Shown in pieces: positions 14,266-22,827 of a stretch of DNA of 35,222 bases. The notes below the pieces were generated by a model that saw nothing but the letters and a program-made list of their open reading frames with translations, ran no database searches and was not told the DNA's origin. The DNA is from SIG78 sp045533055 (GTDB lineage Bacteria > Verrucomicrobiota > Lentisphaeria > Victivallales > Victivallaceae): NCBI GenBank assembly GCA_045533055.1, contig JAZSHD010000258.1, positions 1 through 35,222 of the forward strand. The letters run 5' to 3'. Position numbers and translations under genes: made by a program. Numbering within the stretch: position 1 is the stretch's first letter; every line of letters begins with the position of its first letter.

Positions 14266-16179
14266 TTAATCTAACGAAATCAACTCATATCCGGTAAACT
14301 GCGGCACATTTATAACCAGATAATCACCCTGGTGTTCAACTTTGAGTGCAGTGTGTTCCGGTTCGCTGAAAGCTGCGGTTTTATCGGTTTTTACATAAAT
14401 TTTTGAAGGCAATACAGTCAAATCATCTTCAATGACTTCGCAGCCGTCGGTGCGTTTTTCCGGTATGTGTGCAGTTATATGCACTACTTCTCTGCCGCTG
14501 GGCAATCCGGTCAGGTATACCCGGACAAACTTTGGCAGATTTTCCGTTTTGATCAGCCGGTGGGGGTGCATTATTTCCAATGCTTCGGCAAAGGCTTCCC
14601 GCAAACTTGCTGCGGCGTATTCCTTAAAGCCGTTGAAAATATTGAAACTGAAATGTGCAACTTTATCGTTTACGCTCAAAAACGGATGATCGATCACATC
14701 CCCCGGCGGGTTGTAGTACTCGGGGTAGATACCGTCAAAAATATGTTCGATCAAAGGTTCTGCCAGCTGATAAACTGTTTTATTATTTGGGCTCTCAAGC
14801 AGTTTGCCGGCAGCATAAATGCTCATTTTCATACCGTCTTTATCCACAAAGTAAGTGGGGTCCGGTGCGTTGCCAACCACGGTCAGATCCCATTCATTCA
14901 GAAATTCTTCGCTGTTTATTTTCATGCCCGAATCGCCGGACGAGATGATCTTGCCGCCATTGGCAATATATTCGTGCAGACGCTTTTCCACTTCGGGCGA
15001 AATCTTTACACTGTCGGGCAATACCAGCACTTTGTATTTGCTCCAATCCGCCGCCAGCGTTACCACATCAAATTGACAATGCAAATCGCACAGGATCCGC
15101 AACGCACCCCGCAACTCCCTTGCAAGGTAGATTTCCTGATGGCTTTTCGGGAAGAGTATTGCCATATCGCTTTGCGGCACAGCACCGGTATAAAATTCTT
15201 CACGCTCCTGTAAATAAGCAAAGAGCCGTTCGGTTTGCTGCATAACTTTTTCCGGCACTTCGCACTCCGGCGGCATGTGGTCGCCGATGTTGGGCCGCAT
15301 ACCGTTGGCAAGTCCGGTGACCAATTCCTGACGGATGGCTTTTTCGCTGCGAAGTCCGCCGAAATCCCCCCACAGATTGAAACGCCCCGTCATGTTCAAA
15401 CGGGGGTGATCGCCCAAAGTCCGCATGTAGCGGCTCATCAAAGGCAGATAATCGTAATCGCAGCCAAGTTTGGTGGGTATACACTCAAAATCCAGATAAG
15501 TACCGCCCAGAGCCAGCTGGTTTTCGTACCCTATGCCGTTAAAATACAAGAGATAATCCGGGTTGATGGCTTTGACCGCTTCGGCAAAGTCTTTGGCAAG
15601 TTCCCGGTTGCGGCGTAAAGCAAATTCGGTGACAGCTTCTTCGTTGGCGGGGTCGATACCTTCGGCTTTCATATTTTTCAGGCAGCACTCGCAGCGGCAG
15701 CTTCGTCCCGCAAGGCAGTCCACGAAAAAGCCTGCCACATCATATTCTTCGGCTACTTCACACGCCATGGCGATCAAATGCTGCCGGTAGGGCGTGTTGC
15801 CGCAAACAGTACGGCTGAAAGGATTTACCGCATAAACTGGGCGTTTGTCCGTCGGCACTTCCTGCCAATCCGGGTGCAGGCGGGATTCTTCCATAGATAT
15901 ACCGCCGTTAAAATAGGCATTGACCTTGATACCATATTTATTGCAAGCCTTAACCAGCTCGCCAAACAAGTCAAACTCCAACCCGTAATGGCGGATACCG
16001 ATTTTTGTATCGTAGTAAGCCATGCCCTGATTGCACCGCACCGGGAAACTGATAAAGTCGATTTTATTGGCAGCCAGGCGGGCGGCAAAAGCGTCGGCAT
16101 TAAAATTTTTACCGATGTTTTTCAGCATCGGACTGGTGTGAAAATCATAGAAAAGTGCGTATTGGGGATAATAAACCAT
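14266..16179 (-). CDS. GHL6/GH42-like glycoside hydrolase with beta-galactosidase trimerisation-like domain
   Basis: This 637-residue cytoplasmic protein has an N-terminal TIM barrel (about 1-330) with motifs DFISFPVRCNQGMAYY, KVNAYFNGG, HPDW and VAGFFVDCLAGRSCRCECC. It resembles the hypothetical glycosyl hydrolase 6 group. A flavodoxin-like segment follows (about 345-440; YKVLVLPDSVKIS and YIANGGKIISSGDSG), matching the GH42 trimerisation domain. A C-terminal beta domain ends the chain. Asp in FFVDC is a candidate catalytic residue. The substrate is unknown; a beta-galactoside or mannoside oligosaccharide would fit the operon. The start codon is 3 bases after the GH2 stop codon, with GAGG inside the end of the GH2 gene, so translation is coupled. 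Confidence 0.8.
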   Translation of the reverse strand: MVYYPQYALFYDFHTSPMLKNIGKNFNADAFAARLAANKIDFISFPVRCNQGMAYYDTKIGIRHYGLEFDLFGELVKACNKYGIKVNAYFNGGISMEESRLHPDWQEVPTDKRPVYAVNPFSRTVCGNTPYRQHLIAMACEVAEEYDVAGFFVDCLAGRSCRCECCLKNMKAEGIDPANEEAVTEFALRRNRELAKDFAEAVKAINPDYLLYFNGIGYENQLALGGTYLDFECIPTKLGCDYDYLPLMSRYMRTLGDHPRLNMTGRFNLWGDFGGLRSEKAIRQELVTGLANGMRPNIGDHMPPECEVPEKVMQQTERLFAYLQEREEFYTGAVPQSDMAILFPKSHQEIYLARELRGALRILCDLHCQFDVVTLAADWSKYKVLVLPDSVKISPEVEKRLHEYIANGGKIISSGDSGMKINSEEFLNEWDLTVVGNAPDPTYFVDKDGMKMSIYAAGKLLESPNNKTVYQLAEPLIEHIFDGIYPEYYNPPGDVIDHPFLSVNDKVAHFSFNIFNGFKEYAAASLREAFAEALEIMHPHRLIKTENLPKFVRVYLTGLPSGREVVHITAHIPEKRTDGCEVIEDDLTVLPSKIYVKTDKTAAFSEPEHTALKVEHQGDYLVINVPQFTGYELISLD

Positions 16180-16182
16180 TTT

Positions 16183-18681
16183 TTACCTCACAGGAAAATT
16201 GATGAAATCCATATTCCAGCCGCTGATCTCCAGCTTGCCGGTAAGTTGAATGTTATTTGCTAGTTTCAGCTCAACGGTGCGTTTTTCTCCGGGCAGCAAG
16301 TCCAGATAGTTCTCCATAAAATAACAATCATCCACCGGCATATCGGGCAAACGCAATCTTATGCCGGAAGCAACAACTTTACTTGCATTGGCAAGGGTGA
16401 TTTGAGCCGTATTGCCTGCAGCAGCAATGTTATCAACTTTAACAACAGCTTTTTCCAGCCGGAAAAGCTCCTTGAAGTTTTCCACCCCGTAGTGGCGGGT
16501 ATCGCAGAACAATTCTCTGCCTTCATGGTCAAACAGTTCCAATCTTATAAAGATGATTTTATCTTCGGTGGTGACCGCAAATTTTATATCATCGACCAAA
16601 GTGGTATATTCCGGGTATTCGCCCTGAAAAGATTTTTCGTAACAAACTCTGCCCGAAGCACTGATTGCTTTTATTGAGCCGGAGAATACGCCCCGGTAAT
16701 CAGTGGTTACAAAGGCTTTGCCCTGATATTCACCACTGGTTATGCACCAGGAATCATCTTCCAAACTTACAATGGCAGGCTTGTTGACTCTTGCCGTGTA
16801 GTAGTGGGCAATTTTCGGCACATGATAATAGTCCACAATGCTGTACGAAAATGTGGGCCAGGGTTCATTGTACTGCCAGAATACGCAGCCGGAACTTTCC
16901 GGCATATAACGGCGGTAGCGTGCCATGATATAGCTTAACACATCGCCTTGTGCCAGCATGGAACTTTGGCAATATTCCCGGCGGTTTGCCGGATCGAATG
17001 CCGCCCACTGGAACTGCAAGCCTTTATATTTATCCAGCTGCAAAAAGTGGAAGCGGCAGATTTGATTATCCGGAAAATCCGCATCCTCCGGAACAAATTT
17101 CAACACAGACTCCTCTTCCAGTGCACCGTTGCAGCCGATTTCACTGGCAAAGTTCCGGAAGTGCGTGTTGAAAAAACTGTGCTGGCGGAAATACCACGGC
17201 CCGTGGTTGCGTTCGCCGGGGCGGGAGCGGTCGGGACTGGTTACATGATACTCCAAATGCGGAGTAAGTTCGGCGGCCAGTTTGGCGTACTGCATAAGCA
17301 TTGGGCTTGCCGGGTCTTCGCCGTAATACTGCAATTCGTTGCCGCCGCAGATCATGGAAATACAAACATGGCTGCGGATCTTCTTTAAAACCGCAGCTCC
17401 TTCCCGGTAGAGTTCTGCAAGATATTTGCCGTCAGTGGGGTATTCGCTGCAGGCGTGCATAAACTCCTGATGCACCAGCATACCATAGCGGTCACAAAGA
17501 TCGTAAAAGATATTCTTTTCAATAATGCCGCCGCCCCAAATACGGAAGTAGTTGAAGTTGGCTTCTTTAGCCAATCTGATCAACCGCTCGTAATCTTCAG
17601 CTTTGGCTTCGGAGATCAAAAGGTCTGCCGGCACCCAGTTAGTACCCCTGACAAATACCTCTTTACCGTTGATCGTGTAAGTTAAAGCGTAGGCGTCGGG
17701 GTGACTCCCCGGATTCCGACGCATTTCAATAGTGCGGAACCCTGCTTGCATAACTTTTTCCACCCCGGCAAAAGTTATTTTTAGTGTATAAAGATCCGGC
17801 GAACCGTAGTTGTTGGGGTACCATTGATGGGCCCCGGGGCAATCCAGCTGCAAGGTGTGTTTGGTTGCCCCATGTTTAAGCTCCAGCGTTTTTTCAAAGG
17901 TGTAAGATTTTCCTGCAAAGTTCAGAGGTGTAAGCTCCAGCTTGACTCTTTCGGTCATATCCTGTTCGGCGGCAAGTTCAAGTTCCAGAATTGCTTCGTC
18001 GTTAGCTCCCCGGAAAAAGGCATCAACAATGTAGCCGGAATTGCTGCCCAGAATCATTACATCATCCATGATCCCCGTTGCCAGAAGCCGCCGCGACCAA
18101 TCCCAGCCGTAACTCATCTGCGAGCGGTGAAAATAGGCAAATTCAGCAGGCTTATCGTGAAAATGCTGGGGCGAAGCTGGTTTGATCGGCTCAAACACCA
18201 CGGCAATAATATTCTCTTTATCCCGGAAAATTTCTTTGGTTATATCAAATTCAGCAGCCATAAATGCCGATGTGTGCCAGCCCAGCCGGTTGCCGTTGAG
18301 CCATACGGTGCAATCGTAATCGAGCATTTCAAAGCGGATACGCAACCGTTGAGCTGTACGCAAATTTTCCGGCAGGGTAAAGCGTTTGCGGAACGCCCAT
18401 GATTTACTTTCTGCCCAGCTGGAACGCTCCAGATTCTGTCCGTACATTATGTCGGGTATTTCGCCGTTTTCCATAAGTACCGACCGGTCACATCCGGGGA
18501 TAGTAGCTTTAAGGTCAGTTTTCATAAGTTTCATGCCGGGCAAGCCAACGAAATTAGCTGAGAGGGCACCGGTCATGTTCATATTTTCAATAATGCTGCT
18601 GTTTTGAGCAAGCTGATTATCTTCCCGGGTGCTTATGAAATAACCGGCTTCCCAATCATTACCGTTAAGCAAAAAACGCAT
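16183..18681 (-). CDS. GH2 beta-mannosidase
   Basis: This 832-residue protein has the full GH2 layout: jelly-roll sugar-binding domain (about 5-215), immunoglobulin-like domain (220-325), TIM barrel (330-650) and C-terminal beta domains. Motifs are typical of beta-mannosidases rather than galactosidases: NWVPAD (348-353), RIWGGGIIEKNIFYDLCD (380-397), HQEFMHACSEYP, the acid/base Glu449 in CGGNELQ and the nucleophile Glu514 in FASEIGCNG. It removes terminal beta-D-mannose from oligosaccharides. No signal peptide is present, so it acts inside the cell. The ATG at 18681 has AGAGGA before it; a TTG at 18702 is possible but worse. It is the first gene of the nine-gene operon behind the promoter at 18727-18755. 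Confidence 0.93.
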   Translation of the reverse strand: MRFLLNGNDWEAGYFISTREDNQLAQNSSIIENMNMTGALSANFVGLPGMKLMKTDLKATIPGCDRSVLMENGEIPDIMYGQNLERSSWAESKSWAFRKRFTLPENLRTAQRLRIRFEMLDYDCTVWLNGNRLGWHTSAFMAAEFDITKEIFRDKENIIAVVFEPIKPASPQHFHDKPAEFAYFHRSQMSYGWDWSRRLLATGIMDDVMILGSNSGYIVDAFFRGANDEAILELELAAEQDMTERVKLELTPLNFAGKSYTFEKTLELKHGATKHTLQLDCPGAHQWYPNNYGSPDLYTLKITFAGVEKVMQAGFRTIEMRRNPGSHPDAYALTYTINGKEVFVRGTNWVPADLLISEAKAEDYERLIRLAKEANFNYFRIWGGGIIEKNIFYDLCDRYGMLVHQEFMHACSEYPTDGKYLAELYREGAAVLKKIRSHVCISMICGGNELQYYGEDPASPMLMQYAKLAAELTPHLEYHVTSPDRSRPGERNHGPWYFRQHSFFNTHFRNFASEIGCNGALEEESVLKFVPEDADFPDNQICRFHFLQLDKYKGLQFQWAAFDPANRREYCQSSMLAQGDVLSYIMARYRRYMPESSGCVFWQYNEPWPTFSYSIVDYYHVPKIAHYYTARVNKPAIVSLEDDSWCITSGEYQGKAFVTTDYRGVFSGSIKAISASGRVCYEKSFQGEYPEYTTLVDDIKFAVTTEDKIIFIRLELFDHEGRELFCDTRHYGVENFKELFRLEKAVVKVDNIAAAGNTAQITLANASKVVASGIRLRLPDMPVDDCYFMENYLDLLPGEKRTVELKLANNIQLTGKLEISGWNMDFINFPVR

Positions 18682-18726
18682 AAAATCCTCTGATAGTTGC
18701 AATATTCAATGTATAATATTGCTTTA

Positions 18727-18755
18727 AATATACCATGTTTCTTTTCAGTTGTCAA
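18727..18755 (-). promoter_or_regulatory. Promoter of the nine-gene mannoside operon
   Basis: TTGACA (18750-18755) and TATATT (18727-18732) on the minus strand are exactly 17 bases apart, 46 bases upstream of the GH2 start codon. Gaps between the nine following genes are only 2 to 63 bases and I see no other good promoter in them, so this probably drives the whole set. Confidence 0.72.
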
Positions 18756-18761
18756 GATAAA

Positions 18762-18775
18762 TGTTTTATAAAACA
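18762..18775 (-). promoter_or_regulatory. Candidate operator palindrome upstream of the mannoside operon
   Basis: TGTTTTATAAAACA is a perfect 14-bp palindrome ending 6 bases upstream of the -35 element. The similar string TATAAAAACAGG occurs on the minus strand before the fucosidase gene (901-915). Its position suits an activator or repressor site; the binding protein is unknown. Confidence 0.45.
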
Positions 18776-18860
18776 GGTGGTTTTACCAGAAAAAACAGCG
18801 GAGCTGCACCGAAAATAAAAATTGATTTCTGCCGGATATTTGTTATATTGGAATTTTACT

Positions 18861-18892
18861 TTGACTGTCTGTAAATTATATTGGACAGTCAA
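18861..18892. repeat. Inverted repeat TTGACTGTC / GACAGTCAA
   Basis: The perfect 9-bp arms at 18861-18869 and 18884-18892 flank a 14-base AT-rich spacer. It lies in the long gap upstream of the mannoside operon. It could be a regulator site or a structured RNA; nothing else in it suggests a gene. Confidence 0.45.
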
Positions 18893-19041
18893 CCTGATTA
18901 TGCATTGTTTTGATGTTCATTTGCAGCATTAATATATTGGGTGACAGGACGCAACTGTTTGAAGATATTGCTTGTTTTTTTGCATTGTTCTGTTCCCAAT
19001 AAGGGGTGATAACCTTAATTTATTCATCTCGCACACAACCC

Positions 19042-19306
19042 GTCCCGATGAAGCATAAAAATTATGCTTCGTCGGGACATATCCCAAGGGGAGATTGCTT
19101 TCTCCCCTTGGATCCCCTTTGCTCATTGCCCTGCCATATCCAGCGTAGTTCCTCACTACTTTTAATTAACGGCGGGGGCTGACGCCCCCTTAAGCGATTT
19201 TTGCGTTATACGCAAAAATCGTCCTCAAACGCCGGAAGGCTTCGCTCAACTCCGGTCGGCTTCGCGGAACATTTCCGCTCGGTTTGCAGGAATTTATCCT
19301 GCAAAC
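19042..19306. repeat. Cluster of perfect hairpins in a long non-coding gap
   Basis: Six hairpins follow one another. They lie at 19042-19078 (37-nt near-perfect palindrome, arms start GTCCCGA), 19084-19111 (CCAAGGGGAGA, 11-bp stem), 19174-19189 (GGGGGC/GCCCCC, TGAC loop), 19195-19221 (CGATTTTTGCGT, 12-bp stem, TAT loop), 19264-19278 (GCGGAA/TTCCGC, CAT loop) and 19282-19306 (GTTTGCAGGA, 10-bp stem). The last lies 85 bases beyond the antiporter stop codon. No hairpin has a proper U-tract. The density suggests a composite palindromic repeat, perhaps a non-autonomous mobile element, rather than simple terminators. No gene is seen in 18703-19390. Confidence 0.7.
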
Positions 19307-19390
19307 TGCCCTCCCATGCGTTCGCGGGGCTGACCGCCCTTGTTGCTGTTGGCTCGCCATATTATATCAGCTGTTACGATAGGCAACTCC

Positions 19391-20932
19391 TTAATTTTCC
19401 AGAAAATCATTGCCGGGAAAATGGCTCTGTGCCAACTTGTGCAACAGACCTTGATCGCCCATTATCAGCAAGCCGTCGTTGAGCAATATTTTTGTATCGC
19501 CCTGGGGCATGATAAATTTGCCTTCACGCCTTATGAGCATAACTCTTGCCGGGTGGGGGATCTTTATCTCCGCAAGAGTTTTGTCCAGACAAAGCGAATT
19601 TGCGTCCACTTCAAACTCATGCATTATACTGTCCAGCGAGCCGGTATCTTCCAGTTCCAGCGGCATTCTGGCTTTGTCCTGCAAGGGGCTGTCCAGCTTG
19701 AGCAGCCGGGCAAAGGGCATCAGAGTTCTCCCCTGGATTATCACCGAAGCTATGACCATACAGAACACCAGATTAAAGAGAAAGACCGCATTTTCGCTTT
19801 TTTCAGCATTGCCCGCCAAGCCTGCCGCCAGAGGAAAGGTTGCCAGCACAATAGGAGCCGCTCCCCGCAGCCCCACCCACGAAATAAGCAATCGCTCCCG
19901 AATGTTGAATTTGCTTTTGATCAAACACAAGAATACCGCCAGCGGCCGGGCAACAAACATCAAAGCCGCCGCCAGCAAAAGTCCCCGCACCCAGACCGCA
20001 TTGAATAAGCCGTTTCCGGGTATGGCAATGAGGTCGTTGAAAGTCACCAGCATACCCAGCACCGTAAACATTGCCACTTGCATCAGCCATGCCAGACCGT
20101 TGTTGAAACGGATTTGACTTTTTTTGTAGTTGTAACGCATATTACCCATGGTAAGCCCTGCACAATATGCCGCCATAAAGCCGTTGCCCCAGATACATTC
20201 AGTAACGCCGTAAGCGGCAATAACGATCGCCACACCCAGCACAAAATAAAGCCCTTCATAACTGAGTTTGGCATGGTTGAAAAGCCATTTGCCAGCCCAG
20301 CCGATGAGAAATCCGCAGCCAATGCCAACGCCCATACGCACCGGGAACTCAACAGCAAACATCCAAAGCGGTTTATCAGCCGGATTGCTCAAAAAGCTGA
20401 CCATAAAAATCGTCAGCAAAGCCGCCATGGGGTCGTTGCTGCCGGATTCAAATTCCAGAGCCGAAGCCAAGTCGCCCTGCAAACTTACGCCTTTACTGCG
20501 TAAAATAGCAAAAACCGCCGCGGCATCGGTACTGGAAACCACCGCCCCCAGCATAAAACTCCATGCCCACGACCAGCCTAAAAGAAAATGCACCGCTATT
20601 GACAACAAAGCCGCAGTACCGAATACCCCCACAGTTGAAAGCAATATACCCGGCAGAGCGATGCGGCGGACGCTGCGTGTGTTAGTTTCCAGCCCGCCGG
20701 AGTAAAGAATGAACGCCATTGCCACAGTACCGATGATATTGGCAAATTTCACAGCAGGTCCATACGTCAGGGAAAACTTGATATCCGTAAAAGACCCCAG
20801 ATATATCCCGGCAGCTAAAAAGAGCAGCAGTATGGGTACATTCATCCGGGAAGATATCCGGCTGGAAAAGACCCCGTAAAGCAGCAAAGCCGCCAGCACC
20901 AGAAAATTAACAGCGTATTCAGATATTTCCAT
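19391..20932 (-). CDS. NhaP2/CvrA-type K+(Na+)/H+ antiporter
   Basis: This 513-residue CPA1-family antiporter has about 12-13 membrane segments (residues 5-400). Conserved elements are ILYSGGLETN (loop after the third segment), GAVVSSTDAAAVFAIL and ALEFESGSNDPMA, which carry the paired acidic residues of the ion site, and VGLRGAAPIVLATFP. The C-terminal part (about 430-505) is a TrkA-C-like domain (LAEIKIPHPARVMLIRREGKFIMPQGDT), as in CvrA/NhaP2, which exchange K+ or Na+ for protons in the inner membrane. GGAGTGAG precedes the ATG at 20932. It appears monocistronic; the neighbouring genes are unrelated. Confidence 0.92.
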   Translation of the reverse strand: MEISEYAVNFLVLAALLLYGVFSSRISSRMNVPILLLFLAAGIYLGSFTDIKFSLTYGPAVKFANIIGTVAMAFILYSGGLETNTRSVRRIALPGILLSTVGVFGTAALLSIAVHFLLGWSWAWSFMLGAVVSSTDAAAVFAILRSKGVSLQGDLASALEFESGSNDPMAALLTIFMVSFLSNPADKPLWMFAVEFPVRMGVGIGCGFLIGWAGKWLFNHAKLSYEGLYFVLGVAIVIAAYGVTECIWGNGFMAAYCAGLTMGNMRYNYKKSQIRFNNGLAWLMQVAMFTVLGMLVTFNDLIAIPGNGLFNAVWVRGLLLAAALMFVARPLAVFLCLIKSKFNIRERLLISWVGLRGAAPIVLATFPLAAGLAGNAEKSENAVFLFNLVFCMVIASVIIQGRTLMPFARLLKLDSPLQDKARMPLELEDTGSLDSIMHEFEVDANSLCLDKTLAEIKIPHPARVMLIRREGKFIMPQGDTKILLNDGLLIMGDQGLLHKLAQSHFPGNDFLEN

Positions 20933-21093
20933 TACTCACTCCATAAAAACATTGTCAGGTAAGATACACCCAAAAGAGCTTTTTTCAAATGGAATAAGTG
21001 TTATTACACAAAATAAAAACAGAAAAAATCAACATCACAAAAAATTTCAAAAAACAAGCTTCTCATATATTTGCGATGATTGACAACTTTGGA

Positions 21094-21924
21094 TCAGCTC
21101 TTGGGAATTTCTTTCCGGAAATCTCCGGGTGTCATGCCGTGATTTTTCCGGAATGAATGTATAAAATATGCCACATTATTGAAACCGCACAGTTCCGAGA
21201 TCTCGGCTACTGATTTTGAGGTGTTTGCCAATAGAGTTTGAGCTTTGTCGAACCGCAGTTCCAGCAGATATTTTTTGGGTGTATCGGTAAAAAATTTGTT
21301 CCACTCCCGGTAGAATGTGCGGCGGCCCAGACCGGCTTGCCGGATCTCTTTTTCTATATCCAGATCGGTATCAAAATGCATTTCTATTTTACGGGCCACC
21401 TGGAAGATCTTTTCATTGGGCAGAGTGCAGGCAGAGTGGATTTTTTTATTTATTTGGTTGAGCATGGCTTCCTGTGCCATTTGCATTGCCAGCAGATCCA
21501 CCCGGTCGGCATTGCCCGGCACCGAAAGGGTGTGCAGAAGCTGATTTAACTCGCCGCGGAGCTTTTCCATGCGTGGCGTCAGTTGAAAAAAACAGTTCTG
21601 AAGATTGAACTCTCTTATATTTGCACATGGCACGCTATATTGAAAAAACGTTTCTTCCCGCAAGGTTTGCGGCGAAAGTCTGACTGTATCTTCCGGCGTA
21701 ACCAGCACCATGTATGGAGAGTGGAGCGGTACGGTATTGCCGTTGAGGATCAAATCTGCCGGATGTTCAGTTTTCCAGACAAAGGAGAGATAACTGTTAT
21801 CCGGCTGCAGATTTTCGAGTATGTAATCATTGCGCTGATAAATCGCAACACAAGCAACTTGCAGCGGAAAGTTGCAAGTCCGGTTGATATGCGAAAGTCT
21901 GAATAAGTCTTTATCTTCAATCAT
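21094..21924 (-). CDS. AraC-family transcriptional regulator
   Basis: This 276-residue protein has a C-terminal double helix-turn-helix of the AraC/XylS type (about 175-272). Its second half, SVAEISELCGFNNVAYFIHSFRKNHGMTPGDFRKE, matches the family signature. The N-terminal half has cupin-like beta strands (VFVWKTEHPADLILNG region) and probably senses a small molecule. It is divergent from the prepilin/GH123-like gene pair, separated by 153 bp that contain a consensus promoter for that pair, so it is the likely activator of it. The ribosome site before the ATG at 21924 is weak. Confidence 0.9.
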   Translation of the reverse strand: MIEDKDLFRLSHINRTCNFPLQVACVAIYQRNDYILENLQPDNSYLSFVWKTEHPADLILNGNTVPLHSPYMVLVTPEDTVRLSPQTLREETFFQYSVPCANIREFNLQNCFFQLTPRMEKLRGELNQLLHTLSVPGNADRVDLLAMQMAQEAMLNQINKKIHSACTLPNEKIFQVARKIEMHFDTDLDIEKEIRQAGLGRRTFYREWNKFFTDTPKKYLLELRFDKAQTLLANTSKSVAEISELCGFNNVAYFIHSFRKNHGMTPGDFRKEIPKS

Positions 21925-21962
21925 CTGTCACAAAAGTTATATTTTTTGACTGTTTTTTATTA

Positions 21963-21991
21963 TTGACAAACAAAATTTTTCATTGTATAAT
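21963..21991 (+). promoter_or_regulatory. Consensus sigma-70-type promoter of the prepilin/GH123-like pair
   Basis: TTGACA (21963-21968) and TATAAT (21986-21991) match both consensus hexamers and are exactly 17 bases apart. The leader to the ATG at 22078 is about 80 bases long and very AT-rich. Confidence 0.8.
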
Positions 21992-22077
21992 ATACATAAA
22001 CAATGCTTTTCAGCAAATAGTGTTGTATAAAAAACAGGAAATTTTTTAATATTTTAAAGTGCAAAGGGGTAATATCG

Positions 22078-22827
22078 ATGTCAGAAAAAAACAGAAAATC
22101 ATCCGCAAATTTATTTACTTTGATCGAACTATTGGTTGTGATCGCGATAATCGCCATTCTGGCAGCTATGCTGTTGCCCGCCTTATCCGCCTCCCGGGCG
22201 AGAGCCAAGGCCACCCAATGTTTGAGCAATCTCAAACAATGCGGTCTGGCGGCAACCCAATACGCTGATATGTATAACGAATATATCGGCATGGGGGCAG
22301 GAAGATTTGCCCGGCTTTATATTACAGTTGGATTGTTTGATAAAAGCCAGGCGATACCGGTAGTTTGTCCATCGTCGGCACCTTACCAATACGCGGTGGA
22401 GGATGACGGCGGTTCTTACTATACATACGGTTGCCGGGGGCTGGTAACGCTGCCCAAATCAATGCGGTCGGGTACATATTTTTCGGTTTCCGACGGGAAT
22501 TTTCAGACCATTCCTTTGAGCCGACTCTATGACTCCAGCAAGTTTATAATCTTTGGTGATTCGTGGCACAAAAGTTTGAAAAAACAAGCCTCCAATGTTA
22601 ATTTGATTGAAAATAATAAAAGCACCTATTTTTATATGGCACACAACAATATGGCAAATATGGCGTATGCCGACGGACATGCCGATACATTGATGCCCCG
22701 GCAGTTTATGCTGGATGCCAACTATGACTTTTGTGTTTGGCCCGCAAGTTCCAATCAAGGATATGGCGGGTGGATATATTATTTTGACAGTGCCGAAACC
22801 ATACAAGGTAAATGGGGGGTAAGATGA
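22078..22827 (+). CDS. Prepilin-type protein with H-X9-DG C-terminal motif
   Basis: This 249-residue protein has a 12-residue basic leader (MSEKNRKSSANL), then FTLIELLV (13-20) and the hydrophobic helix VIAIIAILAAMLLPALSASRARA. Glu17 is the usual +5 residue. Leu replaces the common Gly before the cut. Near the C-terminus HNNMANMAYADGH fits H-X9-DG exactly (His, nine residues, Asp-Gly), a motif known from prepilin-like proteins of Planctomycetota and Lentisphaerota. The TGA overlaps the ATG of the next gene (ATGA), so the secreted hydrolase-like protein is made in step with it. It lacks the palindromic insertion seen in the other prepilin gene at 13363. AAAGGGG precedes the ATG. Confidence 0.9.
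   Translation: MSEKNRKSSANLFTLIELLVVIAIIAILAAMLLPALSASRARAKATQCLSNLKQCGLAATQYADMYNEYIGMGAGRFARLYITVGLFDKSQAIPVVCPSSAPYQYAVEDDGGSYYTYGCRGLVTLPKSMRSGTYFSVSDGNFQTIPLSRLYDSSKFIIFGDSWHKSLKKQASNVNLIENNKSTYFYMAHNNMANMAYADGHADTLMPRQFMLDANYDFCVWPASSNQGYGGWIYYFDSAETIQGKWGVR

Noticed and set aside
18929..19156. 75-residue open frame in the long gap
   Set aside because: It runs through two perfect hairpins, lacks a ribosome site and has no protein-like pattern; the DNA is better seen as a palindromic repeat.
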